From Enchytraeus crypticus (Eukaryota; Annelida; Clitellata; Enchytraeida; Enchytraeidae): a stretch of 64,000 nucleotides of DNA. This document shows, piece by piece, positions 26,972 to 36,100 of the stretch; position 1 is the stretch's first letter, and every line of letters starts with the position of its first letter. The DNA lies in NCBI GenBank assembly GCA_905160935.1, contig CAJHZI010000739.1:1-64000 (forward strand). The letters run 5' to 3'. The notes beneath the pieces are model-generated. The model worked only from the letters and a program-made list of their open reading frames with translations. It searched no databases and was not told the origin of the DNA. Made by a program: the position numbers and the translations under genes.

Positions 26972-28087
26972 TTTAGAAAAGTTTAGATATATTAACGAAG
27001 GATTTAAGATGATAGCTGGAAATTGAATCAAAGAACTAGAATTCAAAAATTGAAGCCTAAACGAGTAGACTACAGTGGTTTGTTTTTCAAGCATTAATAC
27101 CCGATCTTATAAACGGAAAGATATTCTCGCCGATATCAATCTCTACCATTTGACTTTATCCTCGAGACAACTACAAATCTGCTTCTTCCATCTTATAAAA
27201 CTTTTCTATTCTCAACTTTATCTTGAGCCTGTTATGTCATATTTCCAAGAATTCAAAACATTTGTGCGGATTTCGCGCTCTCCTATTGGCTGGAGTCACC
27301 TGCGACGGTTGAAAGTCAGCCTCCTGGCGACGACTTTGTTTTAATCTAACGGTGACATTATCCACCCGATCTCGACAAGATATAGTTCAGTCACATGTAG
27401 CTGAAATCAGCTCAGATGCTCAGCGACATCTCTTTCATAATATGCAAAAGCGACTTTCGGCGACGATATTGTTCTGATTGAAGCTTCATAGGATTGGATA
27501 TCATTAAATAGTGACTCACAGCTTCGGGTTCTTCAAAGAGACATTTATTTGTATTTTCCATACCTACACAGACGCGGCGAGTTACATCCATTTGATATCA
27601 TTGTGGCAATTTCACTATAATTTAAAGCACTTTACTGCATTGAATACTTTGTATTTTACTGATTTATTGTTTCATGTAAAGCTTTGTATTTTTTGTATTA
27701 AATTGTATTGTTATTATAAAGGTAAGAGGAGAGATAAGTAAGAAGTGGGAGCGATACAGAATGAACAGATATCAACCTGCTAATAGAAACGCGTCAGCGA
27801 CCTCTAACGTCTACACCTCTCGACCGGGTCGTAACTCGTTTAGGACCTTCAACACGACCCTCATGGACAAGGACGACCATAGCGGGACGTCAGGCTCTCC
27901 CTGTCCGGTATCTCGCTATCACGAAAACATCGAGCAGAGTCAGAGACTTACTTCAGACTGTCTGGGTGAAGGTCAGAACGAATCGTCGAGTAATGAAGAC
28001 TTTGGGCAGTGCGATCCAACCGGTGGACAGGTCAACAAACTGTTTACTGACAGCGATGTCATAGCGCTGAAGAGACTAGATCGATGA
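6224..28087 (+). CDS. Class B1 (secretin/PTH-type) G-protein-coupled receptor, 5'-partial, 10 exons
   Basis: Exons 6224-6348, 7320-7414, 14019-14151, 21705-21861, 23210-23270, 23855-23924, 24855-24946, 25309-25450, 26567-26608 and 27722-28087 join in one open frame of 426 codons plus stop, with phases agreeing at every junction. Seen: the end of the hormone-binding domain (CQADGQW, then TWTNYSQC), TM1 ([11 protein letters not shown]), TM2 ([18 protein letters not shown]), TM3 ([16 protein letters not shown]), the ECL2 cysteine (HCWATSP), TM5 ([12 protein letters not shown]), TM6 ([20 protein letters not shown]), TM7 ([15 protein letters not shown]) and a basic then polar cytoplasmic tail. These are class B1 signatures; the family binds peptide hormones and usually couples to Gs at the plasma membrane. 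TM2, TM6 and the FNSF-GF motif of TM7 look closest to parathyroid-hormone and glucagon receptors; an exact ligand class cannot be assigned by eye. The signal peptide and first four hormone-domain cysteines are not in the recognised exons, so the 5' end is missing. Confidence 0.93.
6360..6386. repeat. Short (TA)n
   Basis: About 12 TA units just after the GPCR hormone-domain exon. Confidence 0.9.
6465..6665 (-). mobile_element. LINE-B 3' end
   Basis: Contains the reverse complement of the GGCGTTATATACCATGG / GCAGTGCACT block; about 200 bp retained. Confidence 0.65.
7320..7414 (+). CDS. GPCR exon: TM1
   Basis: Starts after TTTGTAG and ends before GTAAGTAAG. It reads [21 protein letters not shown], cut here by the donor inside the next lysine codon. 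GYSLSL is the class B TM1 hallmark. The last part of the exon and its donor are repeated 98 bp downstream (see repeat at 7381-7520). Confidence 0.92.
7381..7520 (+). repeat. Tandem duplication of TM1 exon 3' end plus donor
   Basis: CTCATTACCATTCTCTCGTT plus CAAGTAA occurs at 7392 and again 98 bp later (7490). The second copy keeps a GTAAAT donor but has no acceptor of its own. Confidence 0.9.
7683..7737. repeat. (AAT)n-rich tract, LINE poly tail
   Basis: Imperfect ATA/ATAA repeats directly after the 3' end (on the - strand) of the LINE at 7740-8625. Confidence 0.8.
7740..8625 (-). mobile_element. CR1-like LINE, 3' half
   Basis: The - strand encodes the C-terminal part of a non-LTR reverse transcriptase: [30 protein letters not shown], then [13 protein letters not shown] in a shifted frame. 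The 3' end is CATCCTTGTATGAGGAAACG plus TACGTTTAACC and an (ATT)n tail. That end is shared by a tRNA-derived SINE family. Frameshifts and 5' truncation make it dead. Confidence 0.85.
8878..8950 (+). mobile_element. GACGTTAA-family tail fragment
   Basis: GACGTCTCTGACATCATCCT through GACGTTAAAACG and an ATT-rich tail; same end as the 7740-8625 LINE. Confidence 0.7.
9690..10127 (-). mobile_element. LINE-B relic, 3' part
   Basis: Begins with a (TC)n tract and shows the same order of blocks as 11-11.7 kb and 29-29.8 kb. It continues at 12580 after the hAT insertion; ATTGTGGC at 10120-10127 is the left target duplication. Confidence 0.7.
10128..12571. mobile_element. Non-autonomous hAT-type transposon
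   Basis: Ends are inverted: CAGGGGCGGTTCTGG at 10128 and, read from the right, CAGTGGCGGTTCTGAGG. It is flanked by perfect 8-bp duplications ATTGTGGC (10120-10127 and 12572-12579), the size made by hAT transposases. No transposase frame is present. The interior holds LINE-B pieces in both orientations (about 10868-10960 + and 10960-11670 -). Confidence 0.85.
10730..11335. repeat. Inverted repeat inside the hAT element
   Basis: 10735-10832 is the near-exact reverse complement of 11240-11335 (GGCTAAGAGATAGGTTATGT ... ATACAGAGATA), giving arms of about 97 bp. Confidence 0.85.
12572..12765 (-). mobile_element. LINE-B relic, continuation after hAT
   Basis: - strand frame reads [20 protein letters not shown] and [13 protein letters not shown], the thumb-side motif of non-LTR reverse transcriptases. 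It starts with the right copy of ATTGTGGC. Confidence 0.82.
13585..13625 (-). mobile_element. GACGTTAA-family tail fragment
   Basis: CAGAAGCTGATGTCAGGGAC resembles the reverse complement of the shared tail; short and diverged. Confidence 0.35.
13925..13993. repeat. 14-15-bp minisatellite before the TM2 exon
   Basis: Five units like AATAAAGATGTAT ending 26 bp before the GPCR TM2 exon. Confidence 0.8.
14019..14151 (+). CDS. GPCR exon: intracellular loop 1 and TM2
   Basis: Acceptor TGTTTTAG, donor CCG/GTAGAT. It encodes [20 protein letters not shown] and a charged stretch (RRDREADVP) of extracellular loop 1. The R-C-x-R-N-x-x-H pattern is diagnostic of PTH/glucagon-type class B receptors. Confidence 0.94.
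14398..14450 (-). mobile_element. GACGTTAA-family tail fragment
   Basis: GGTTTAACGTAGGATTTCTC followed by CTGATGTCAAAGAT, the reverse complement of the shared tail. Confidence 0.55.
15905..16025 (-). mobile_element. 5S-derived SINE, 3' part only
   Basis: About 90% like the 3' portion of the element at 48840-49135 (CGGCACACTGGGTCAGGAAG ... CTCTCCATGGTTA). The 5S-like head is absent. Confidence 0.7.
16238..16300. repeat. Short tandem repeat (GGAGCTGCTCTAA)
   Basis: AAGGAGCTGCTCTAAGGAGC repeats with a 22-23-bp period, about 2.5 copies; each unit contains the palindrome GAGCTGCTC/GAGCT. Confidence 0.8.
17050..17192. repeat. 31-bp minisatellite
   Basis: About four copies of GTACAATAGAGCACTGTACA plus GTGCAGTA. 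Long Cys/Tyr-rich frames on the - strand are by-products. Confidence 0.8.
17572..17660. repeat. (AATC)n microsatellite
   Basis: Imperfect AATC/ATCA repeats. Confidence 0.9.
19010..21277 (+). mobile_element. CR1-like LINE, 5'-truncated
   Basis: It has lost the endonuclease part, keeps most of the reverse transcriptase, and ends with a 3' UTR (21125-21277) closing in (TTATG)n. The same UTR occurs alone at 1987, 6085 and 38413. It lies in the GPCR intron between TM2 and TM3. Confidence 0.9.
19040..21124 (+). pseudogene. Broken non-LTR reverse transcriptase
   Basis: Reads as three frames: to 19638, 19683-20633 and 20555-21124. So there is one frameshift near 19625 and another near 20520-20555. 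Seen: [20 protein letters not shown] (palm), [18 protein letters not shown] (normally SVLGP), YADD at 20208-20219, [14 protein letters not shown] (thumb), [13 protein letters not shown], and [12 protein letters not shown] near the end. The order and the PQGS/YADD boxes are those of CR1/L2-type elements. It cannot make a complete enzyme. Confidence 0.9.
21548..21612 (-). mobile_element. SINE-C fragment
   Basis: GTCCAATGAATCCCGGAGAT resembles the reverse complement of the 3' end of the SINE at 49683-49825. Confidence 0.45.
21705..21861 (+). CDS. GPCR exon: TM3 and start of TM4
   Basis: Acceptor GCTAATTAG. It reads [20 protein letters not shown] and on into [19 protein letters not shown]. The first cysteine is the conserved partner of the ECL2 cysteine. 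It ends inside the GW of TM4 at donor G/GTACGC. Confidence 0.94.
21878..22077. repeat. Two-copy 104-bp tandem duplication
   Basis: TGTAATTCTGATTGCTTTAA starts at 21878 and again at 21982, with about 90% identity over about 100 bp. It starts 17 nt after the TM3-TM4 exon and is purely intronic. Confidence 0.92.
22393..22668. repeat. 15-bp minisatellite with open frame
   Basis: About 18 units like CAATTACACAAGGAA / CACTTACACTAGGAA. Because the period is a multiple of 3, the + strand is open for 91 codons (Asn-Tyr-Thr-Arg-Asn repeats); no sign that it is expressed. Confidence 0.92.
23210..23270 (+). CDS. GPCR exon: rest of TM4
   Basis: Acceptor TATTGCAG, donor CA/GTAAGT. It encodes [19 protein letters not shown], matching the P-x(n)-W-x-x-x-R pattern of class B TM4. 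Confidence 0.9.
23855..23924 (+). CDS. GPCR exon: ECL2 and start of TM5
   Basis: Acceptor CAATATTTTAG, donor ATT/GTGAGT. CW at the start is the invariant ECL2 cysteine-tryptophan pair; PVLVTII begins TM5. Confidence 0.92.
24240..24362 (+). mobile_element. LINE-B 3' end
   Basis: GTCATGGACCTGCCAATAAG .. CATTAAGAGAGAG; diverged copy of the shared 3' block. Confidence 0.55.
24855..24946 (+). CDS. GPCR exon: TM5 end and intracellular loop 3
   Basis: Acceptor TAATTTCAG, donor [26 protein letters not shown] is the classic class B TM5 end; the following YRHR joins the K-L-A-K-S of TM6. Confidence 0.94.
25309..25450 (+). CDS. GPCR exon: TM6, ECL3 and start of TM7
   Basis: Acceptor TTTCTCAAG, donor AAT/GTAAGC. 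It contains [12 protein letters not shown] (the TM6 P-x-x-G kink) and FEMTFNSFN leading into TM7. A short GATT repeat precedes the acceptor. Confidence 0.94.
25498..25570 (+). mobile_element. SINE-D fragment
   Basis: AAAGAATAGACCGACCGTAG followed by ACACGTGT and GGCGAC matches the 5' part of the copies at 34256 and 42890. Confidence 0.55.
25765..25890 (+). mobile_element. tRNA-derived SINE (GACGTTAA tail)
   Basis: CGGATCAGATGGTGCGGGGT then TTAAATCCTGGGCTC (box B-like), then CGTTACTGACATCG and GTGAGGAAACTGACGTTAAA. It closely matches 49865-49965. Confidence 0.75.
26567..26608 (+). CDS. GPCR microexon: TM7
   Basis: A 42-nt exon between TTTTTCAG and GTGAGC encoding [15 protein letters not shown] minus the final V. 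L-Y-C-F-x-N-x-E is the class B TM7 signature. Phases are 0/0. Confidence 0.93.
26680..26970. repeat. (TA)n tracts
   Basis: Several long TA runs with CA/GT interruptions in the GPCR intron just after the TM7 microexon; all Ile/Tyr open frames here are by-products. Confidence 0.97.
27722..28087 (+). CDS. GPCR last exon: helix 8 and cytoplasmic tail
   Basis: Acceptor [24 protein letters not shown] continues the NGEV of TM7 as helix 8. It is followed by about 105 residues rich in S, T, N, D and G with no recognised domain, ending [10 protein letters not shown] then TGA. The serine/threonine-rich tail is suitable for kinase/arrestin regulation (inference). Confidence 0.9.
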   Translation, partial: VRGEISKKWERYRMNRYQPANRNASATSNVYTSRPGRNSFRTFNTTLMDKDDHSGTSGSPCPVSRYHENIEQSQRLTSDCLGEGQNESSSNEDFGQCDPTGGQVNKLFTDSDVIALKRLDR

Positions 28088-28134
28088 CTTCGATTGAGAT
28101 TATTAAGTTATGTTGAAATATGAGATGTACTAGA

Positions 28135-28140
28135 AATAAA
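28135..28140 (+). other. Candidate polyadenylation signal for the GPCR
   Basis: AATAAA lies 48 nt after the GPCR stop codon in otherwise AT-rich sequence. It would give a very short 3' UTR. Confidence 0.45.
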
Positions 28141-28537
28141 TGAAATTAGCTTGAAGATCTTATAATGCATTAGTAACGTCTGTTTTAACACTATCAACTT
28201 TAATTAGTTGAGTCGGTAGAATGATCGATAAGGTGTTTTACTGTGGATCAGTTGATTCCGTATTAAAATTCAGTGCTTGATCTGTCAGTCACTTGCGTAA
28301 TTTTGGGACAAATAATGACGTTAAACTAACAGAAGACTTCAGGTGTCAGCTTATACGCTTGTAAATACATTGATTACGTTAGCATTATATTAGACCCGAT
28401 ATTAGCGGGAAAACTAATCAATTTACAACAATAGATACTGCATGTTATTATTAACAAATGTTCCTGTCATAAACCTGTAGCAACATATTACTGCAATATC
28501 ACGCGTGCATAACTTTACTTTGTTTGAATCTATGCTG

Positions 28538-28540
<3 letters not shown>

Positions 28541-28596
<56 letters not shown>

Positions 28597-28662
28597 TATG
28601 TATTGTGAAATTATACATATATATATATATATATATTGCATTATATATTTCTATATTATATA

Positions 28663-28752
<90 letters not shown>

Positions 28753-28872
28753 ATACATGTAGCAATATATATATATATACATGTATCTATATATATAATA
28801 ATAATAATAATAAAGGTAATAATAATAAAGGTTTAACGTCCGTTTCCTCATACAAGGATGATGTCAGGGACG

Positions 28873-28949
<77 letters not shown>

Positions 28950-28950
28950 T
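28541..28950. repeat. (TA)n tracts
   Basis: TA runs at 28541-28590, 28617-28635, 28667-28797 and 28875-28946, split by a GACGTTAA-family tail. Confidence 0.97.
28798..28874 (-). mobile_element. GACGTTAA-family tail inside (TA)n
   Basis: GGTTTAACGTCCGTTTCCTC and ATACAAGGATGATGTCAGGG are the reverse complement of the shared LINE/SINE end, preceded by an (AAT)n tail. Confidence 0.85.
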
Positions 28951-28964
28951 TCATTGCCTGGCAG

Positions 28965-29800
28965 GTCCTCCAAATACTTCAATCTTCTGCTTTTTCCCTT
29001 CATATCTACCTAAAATTAGGTATCAAGTCACCCAGCATCTTAAGTCTTGGTCTTCCAGAAATCCTTTTCCTTTCATTCTTCTTTCAATTGCCACTTTTAT
29101 TAACCCATTCCCACTCAGGTCATGACCCACCCAGTTCTTATTTCTATTCCTCATGATATTTATCAATTGTCTATTTACATAAACCCTATTTGAACTTCTA
29201 CTTTCGTAATTTTGTCAGTCTATTTGAGGTTCTCCTTTCTTCTCCATAGCTGCATTTCGAATGCTTCCAATTTCCTGATGTCCTCTTTTCTTAACATCCG
29301 TGCTTCACAACCGTTCAGAAGAGTGGTCCATATTAAAGTATTTATAATGTTTGTCTTCGTGGATTTCTTCAAACTACTATTTTTTGTTAGTTTTGTCCTC
29401 TTACTAAAGGCATCTTTTGCATGAGCCATTCATTCTACATCGTATTCGTGCTTCACATTTCCCATCTTCTGTTATCGTGTATCATAAATATCTGCAACTC
29501 TATATTTGTTCTAAATTCGAACCGCCTATTTCTTTATTGACACCTCCTTTTCATCACTCTTTGATTTTCCTAATGCTCAATTTTCATTCCATACCAAACG
29601 CAGTAATGTTCTGGCCATCCACATTGCTCTGTAATCCCGCTTCGCTACTAGCACTCACACTCTTATCATCGGCTAATTTTACATCTTTCATAAGTTACCT
29701 CCAATTTTCATTCCTTCTTCAATGTTATCCATTATCGTCACTGCCTCTGCGTAAATTTTAAGTAGAAGTGGTGAGACGTAACAGCCTTTTCGTACTCTCC
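28965..29800 (-). mobile_element. LINE-B relic
   Basis: The - strand keeps broken reverse-transcriptase frames (KLTKNSSLKKSTKTNIINTL, LLNGCEARMLRKEDIRKLEA) with block order as at 9.7-10.1 kb. Confidence 0.72.
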
Positions 29801-30954
29801 TATTCCTCCTTTTTTGAAACTCCTGTTGAATTTTGCTAATTGACTTTTGATATATTTAAAGATTCATAAGTACTCTTCTATCTCATTCTCGTTATTACTA
29901 TCATTATTATTATTTTTTAAATGCCCTGCGCGGTATATGGCCCTGAGCTCAAAAAGTAGATAAAAAGAGACTTTAGTAAATTAAAAGTTAAAAAGGAAGA
30001 GGTTAAAATAAGTCCTCTACACTTGGGAAGCCGCAATATCCAAAGTACCGCAGGAACAGCCAGCATTGAAACGCTGGAGAGTAATGGACGTCGCTGTCAA
30101 AGAAACGCTTTCTCACGTTGATCGCCAGTAACGGCATTGGCTATTATTTGTAGGCCTAATAATATTAATATTATTACTATTATTGTTATTATTATTGCTA
30201 TTATTACTATTGTCATTATTTTTACACTTTGTAATCTAATTATTGTTAATCTTAACAAGCGAAGTCTACAGTAGCTGTACATTTTATCAACTTGCTGGAT
30301 ACGATTGTTGTCAATACTGAATTACTAAGAATGGACTAAACGGTTAAAGTATTCAACTTTTTCGGTCAGAGCGTTATCATTACGTAAACAATAGAATCCC
30401 AGTAGTGGTAATTCATATAAAAATTAGTCATCTGTTGTATATGCATGAATGGTTAATCAATTATAGAAATATTTATAACCTAATGCAAATGAACAATAAC
30501 TATTCAACTTTCTGGTTGACCTATTGTTAATCCGTGTGAAATAAACTACCGTAAAGCTCGAATGCTGTTTATGAATAATAACTGAACGATATAAATCATC
30601 AATGACTCGTCACTTTATCACGTAATGACTAATAACAATGACTAATCACAGTGAAGAGTAATTATTTAGTGAAAGGTCTACTGTTTCATCAAATAGAGCA
30701 GTAAGTTAATAATTCCCGCTACGCGACAAAGAGCATTTAATAACCCACGTCAAAGCATATGAAAACTACATTTATATGTCATAAACATATAAAAACATTG
30801 ATCGTCAAAATTATTCATCACAGGATCATCGAACTACTCATCACATGAGCCTTAAATGATTCAGCACATATTCTCAAATGACTCATTATTGGATCATAAA
30901 ATGATTCATCACTGGATAGTCAAATGATTCATCACAGGATCTAACAATTCATAT

Positions 30955-31045
30955 GACACGGAGTGGAGGAAGTCTATTCGTATCCCGACCCTAATTAAAT
31001 TGGGATTAAAAGGAAGATTATGATGATGATGATGATGATGATGAT
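30955..31045 (+). mobile_element. SINE-D 3' end with (ATG)n tail
   Basis: GGAAGTCTATTCGTATCCCG then AATTGGGATT and (GAT)8, as at 34430 and 53440. Confidence 0.65.
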
Positions 31046-31110
31046 TATGATAGATTTAATGGTGATTTTACATGACTTCTTCAATTCATGCTTAGTCGCT
31101 TCTTATCACA

Positions 31111-31283
31111 GTTGCAGATACGATGTAGGTCTACTCTGCAGCTGCAAGAACAAAACACAAGCATCAAACTATACTCTAGCGCGTGATTACAATGAAGACG
31201 AAATGACAGAAGTTCGAGGTGTTATTTACAACGATATTTACAACTCTGACGAGATGATGAACTGCTTTGGGACAAAAATATGA
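31111..31283 (+). CDS. Doubtful terminal exon, function unknown
   Basis: After TCTTATCACAG / TTGCAG the + strand is open to a TGA at 31281. It reads YDVGLLCSCKNKTQ and an acidic, tyrosine-containing end (DYNEDEMTEVRGVIYNDIYN). Composition is more coding-like than its surroundings. No family recognised; it could be an alternative 3' exon of an upstream gene or chance. Confidence 0.2.
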
Positions 31284-32545
31284 AATTCTTCAAACAATAT
31301 TTAGAAATAGTACTTTAAATATTAACTAAATACGTACCTTAGACTTTCTCATATGCTATTAAATTTCATATAACCTCTATTTGTCAAACTTTGGATCTGA
31401 AGTTAAGAATGTTATAGCATAGAAGAATTTAAAAAATTATAAATCAAATGTCGCAAATTTTGCAGTAATTTAGACCGCTGTACGTCTACAAATTGTGCGA
31501 GTAATGTATAAAATCGGCCAGTGGAACACAAAAAAACTGTAGGTTCAGCTTATAATACGTGCGCAGTAAGTTGATTTCAAACTCTGATTTATCCACTCTA
31601 ATCATCAGTCTACTGATCAGCAAATATTTGAGGGTTATTTATCTTAGCTCCTTGGTCTCGTTTCATTGAATATCACAGCATTTGACTATTTTTTCTTTCT
31701 AATATTTGATTTCAGGTACGTTTGAACGTTCTTGTGATGTCGGGTTAACGCAGCGTGTGTTAGCACTAAGGAAAGTTTTAACTCCACTCATTCCGGGTCA
31801 TGCGGTTTATGCATTGATGATGAGAACAAACACTATACACGCCAATTAAAAGAAGTTGCAAATGCAAACTAAGAAAACGTTCACGGTAACGTTACAGTCA
31901 ATGCAAATAGACTGTAATGCACAAAAAGTAGTAACATAACATTTTACCCTTCAAATGAAAACAACAATTTAAAACCCTTCATGAAACATTTCTGGTTTTA
32001 AAGCTGCACCTGATAAACAGAAATTAATTAAGCTTAATAAAACGGCAATGTAACTTGTCTTCGGCAGCTTGCTCTCACGAATCTGTCAGAAAATGTTACG
32101 GTATATTAAAGATAAGATATAATATGAAAGCTGGTAAGGCTAACGTTAACGTCTGTTACCTCACTCGAAAGCGATGTCAGTGATTAAGATATAAATAGAA
32201 CTGAAGTAGAGCTTTTCAATGATCTTAATACTTCCGGAATAGATATAACAGAGAGAATAATATTTTGGACATAAAAAGTGAATAATACTTTAAAACGAAA
32301 CAAATTTAAATAACGAATATACACTATACAGCTTACATCTTCCTTATCACATTGTCGATATGTTCTCGCAACAAAACCTCATTATCATAGCAAATGCTAT
32401 ATAGATCAAATACCTCTGTTGATCTAAATAGCACAGCATATCAGTACACAGTATAAAAATTATGCATTGAAGAATCATTACGACAGTCTATGTACATCTA
32501 ATTAAACCACAGAGCTGCATATCATACAAGTATGACTTAATCAGG

Positions 32546-32551
32546 TTTATT
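32546..32551 (-). other. Candidate polyadenylation signal for RECK
   Basis: AATAAA on the - strand, 366 nt after the RECK stop codon; no closer AATAAA was noticed. Confidence 0.4.
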
Positions 32552-32916
32552 AATAATGCCGCCGGAATTCAAGCAATTGACGAATAATCCTCAGCGTTAC
32601 TACTGTGTGCCTAGGGTCACACAGAGGAAGGATGCTAAGATATCACTATACACAAAACTGCTCCGTAAAACAATGAACTGTGCTACTGGAACGTCAGATA
32701 TGGATGATAAAACGAACGCTAAGTCATATACGGTCATGACTCAGGATGATTGTCACAACGTATTATTGATGTGCACGTCTCATCTACAGATACGAGAAGG
32801 TAACAACAAATCACTGCACAATCTGATTGATCATCAATTAATTACTTTTTTAAGAACAAGATAGATCTATTTGAGTACTCTGACGAAATGATACTAAATT
32901 TAATTTAACTTATTCT

Positions 32917-33156
32917 CTACCGAAACCGTAGGATAATAAAAACTAATAGCGTCAACGACAGAGACTCTTTGTCTAGCATAGTTCTGCACGAGACAGCATT
33001 GTTTTCTCTGTGAGTCAAAATATCGTTTGTTACGATGTCACTTGTTCTCACATCGACAGACATGAAGATGGAGAGAGGTAGGTAGGTCGTTATGGTTGGA
33101 CTAGACGAATTCAACAGCGATCCGATCTTCTGTGTTTCCACCATACAACCCTTCAC
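32917..33156 (-). CDS. RECK: RECK exon 20: C-terminus and GPI signal
   Basis: Acceptor [30 protein letters not shown], then about 45 variable residues, then [13 protein letters not shown] and TAA. The hydrophobic end after a polar stretch fits a GPI-attachment signal, as in known RECK. Confidence 0.92.
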   Translation of the reverse strand: MKGCMVETQKIGSLLNSSSPTITTYLPLSIFMSVDVRTSDIVTNDILTHRENNAVSCRTMLDKESLSLTLLVFIILRFR

Positions 33157-36100
33157 CTGCTCAGACACACAGCAGAGTAACTATACTTCGACTAAATGTA
33201 AATTCCTCAAAAAGGCATTCCATTAGAATTTTGCTTAAGTAAAAAGTACAGGTAGGCCTACATGACAAATAATTAATTGAGTTTAAGGTAAAATTACTCA
33301 TACTTAAAGAAATTTACTAACATTAATTGCCACTCAAATTGTCAAAGTTCTTGGTTTATCATTACTCAATCTAAATGTAAATAAGAATGAGAGTCTTTTA
33401 ATTTCATACAACACTTTAAGTTTCTGATCTAAAACAACGCCAGAGTCACACACATTAAACTGCATAAGACTACAACCCTTATGACGTCAATGGTTAGCAT
33501 GGTAGTCTTGAAAGAACGACAAAGATGTGATTTCAACAAAATAATGAGTTGAGAAATTTGAGGATAAACAGAGTAAGGCAGGCTTTAAGGGGATTATTTG
33601 CTATTGGAAGTATTTTGATAAACAGCTGAGTCGGTGCTCGTTATATTTTAGGCTTAACCGGAAAGCTAGAAAGTTACTCGACAGCGGAACATCGGTGCGG
33701 GGTTCAAAGCCAGTGGTACCCTCGTCACGAATAAGCTATCGAGAAAGAAATCGATGTTAAAATTTTCTTCAGCTTTACAAAATGTATAAACACTCAAAAG
33801 GAGGGTTGTCGTTAATCCAATTCTTAATTGACATGATTACTGAATGATAGTGCGAAAAAATTTCGTTAAAAGTCACAGTTTGTGAGCATTTTTAAAGATA
33901 CACATCCGACAGTTGAAATTTAAGTGTCTGTTTAATAATAAACGAGATTGATAAAAGGGTAATAAATAAGCAATAATTTTAGTTTACCCAGATGAAAGGC
34001 ATACCTGAAGAGTTGTTTGGTTCTTAACAAGAGTTTTAATAATTATGACGATATCGCCTTCATACGAGACATAGCCGAATAAAGCGCATTCTGCGATCTT
34101 GATCTGAGTTCTTAGCGAGTCTATGACTTCAGACAGGGAGATCTGTTTACCAGGTAGAGCTTGACTGGCAGCGCGTACTAGATGTGGATTAGGAAGTAAT
34201 CTCAGTTCCCCAGCTGTAATAAAAAACTTTACAACTATATTGACTAGCAGTTACTAGTGTTGCGTCCTTGTTGCAGAAGAATAGACCAACCGTAAACTGC
34301 ATGTGTCGTAAATGGCGATAGAGCATTTGGATCTTTCAAAAGTCAGCATGTGCATTTGGTTGGTGAGAGTCTAGGCTCCAGAAACTGCTACAAAATTATC
34401 TAAAACGAATGGAGAAGTGAAGGTCTATTGGTATCCCGACCCCAGATAAACTGAAATTCAGCAGAAAATGATGATGATGATTGGATAATAATTAATTGAA
34501 AATAAAAAGTCACACAATCCGAAAATTTAGACACAGAAACACGCTATATTAGACGCTACTAATTTACAGCCAAATCTAAAATTAAATGCATTAATTTCAA
34601 TGGTAATCGAATAAATTTCTAAATAAAAATGGTCAAATAAATTCATTTGAAATTTAACTGGAATTTTACATTAATTGTAGGCCAAATCTCCAAAACTTTA
34701 ACAAATTTTATACACAGTTACAATTCTGCGGCAAAGCTGATAGGTTTAAAATCTTTATCTTTAATCCTTATCTGAGCGACTGAACTAATTAGATAAAAGG
34801 ATGTAAGGCATATAGATCTAAGTCATAATTTTCCTCAGTTTCAAAAGGTTGTAACAGCAACGAGAGAATCTAGGATTAAAACCAAGTGCTAGTGAAACCC
34901 GGAGCAGAAGCTAATACACAGCACTTGTGATTAATTAAAATTCACTGAAGTTAACAATACAAACCACAAATAGGGCAGCAGGAATTTGGCGGGTATATTG
35001 GTTTACAGAAAATTGGAACAACCGAGACACATCTAACATTGAGGCAGCCTGTGATAGATGTATCTGCGATATATGACAATAAATCACTACATAAGAGATT
35101 TGTTATAGACTTGAAACACACTGAGGATATGAGATCAATCATACATCAGACATTTTTGTATTACACCTAACCAGTAACAATAAAAATTCAATTTAATATT
35201 GAATTGATAACCAAATAAGCTATCATGGGTTACCAGCAATTGACTTAGCAACTTTCCAGAATTAAACATTATTGCACGCATTTACATAAAGAAATAATCG
35301 AATTGGATATAATTTATTTTAAAATCAAATTTTGTCACATATTTTATAAAATCGAGTCATACAACTCTTAAAAAGCAATACAAATAGTTTAACATCTGTT
35401 CCTAGTCATAATGGAATCTGTTGGAGAAGGTCAGGCTGTGGTTCGAACCAAAAAGACACATGCTTCTCAGAAAAGCGCGACATCCAAAGCTTAGAAACTT
35501 AATAACGTAGCGCCGACTTTTAATTACCATTAGAATTGTCTGCTTTATAAAATTTGCCTTTGGTTTCATGGCTTGGCTTCTTGGCTTGTGAACTGTGGCT
35601 TCGTATTACAAGGCTACTTAACACCATTTCTCATAAAGGTTTACCATCACTCATATAAACAGAATTAGAGTTTGAGTAACAATTACGGACTATGATGAAC
35701 TATCATTACCTATCAATAGATTAAGTGATTGATTGATTAGAACATACTGGAGTATCTGCCGATATTAGAACATTGACCATAGTAATCCCCGGGCACATCA
35801 GCTGACTCAGCAGCGCACTCACTGGCGTATGTGTTACCATCCATTCCACAGACAGGTTCACTACTGCTGCATGACTTCAATACAATACAGTACAATACAA
35901 TGCGATACAATACAACACAACACATGTATAATACAGTACAATACAATGAGATACAATACAACACAACACATGTACAATACAGTACAATACAATGAGATAC
36001 AATACAACACAGCACATGTACAATACAGTACAATATAATGCGATACAATACAATGCAATGCAATGTAGTACAAGGCAATACAGTACAATGCAGTACAATA

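Larger units (their letters stand above)
28088..32545. other. Intergenic spacer between convergent genes
   Basis: Holds the GPCR 3' flank, (TA)n at 28541-28960, a LINE-B relic, a SINE-D tail and one doubtful exon (31111). No other gene recognised. Confidence 0.6.

Noticed and set aside
32556..32864. 102-codon + strand open frame with four cysteines
   Set aside because: It lies antisense in the probable RECK 3' UTR (stop 32917, AATAAA at 32551) and matches nothing recognised.
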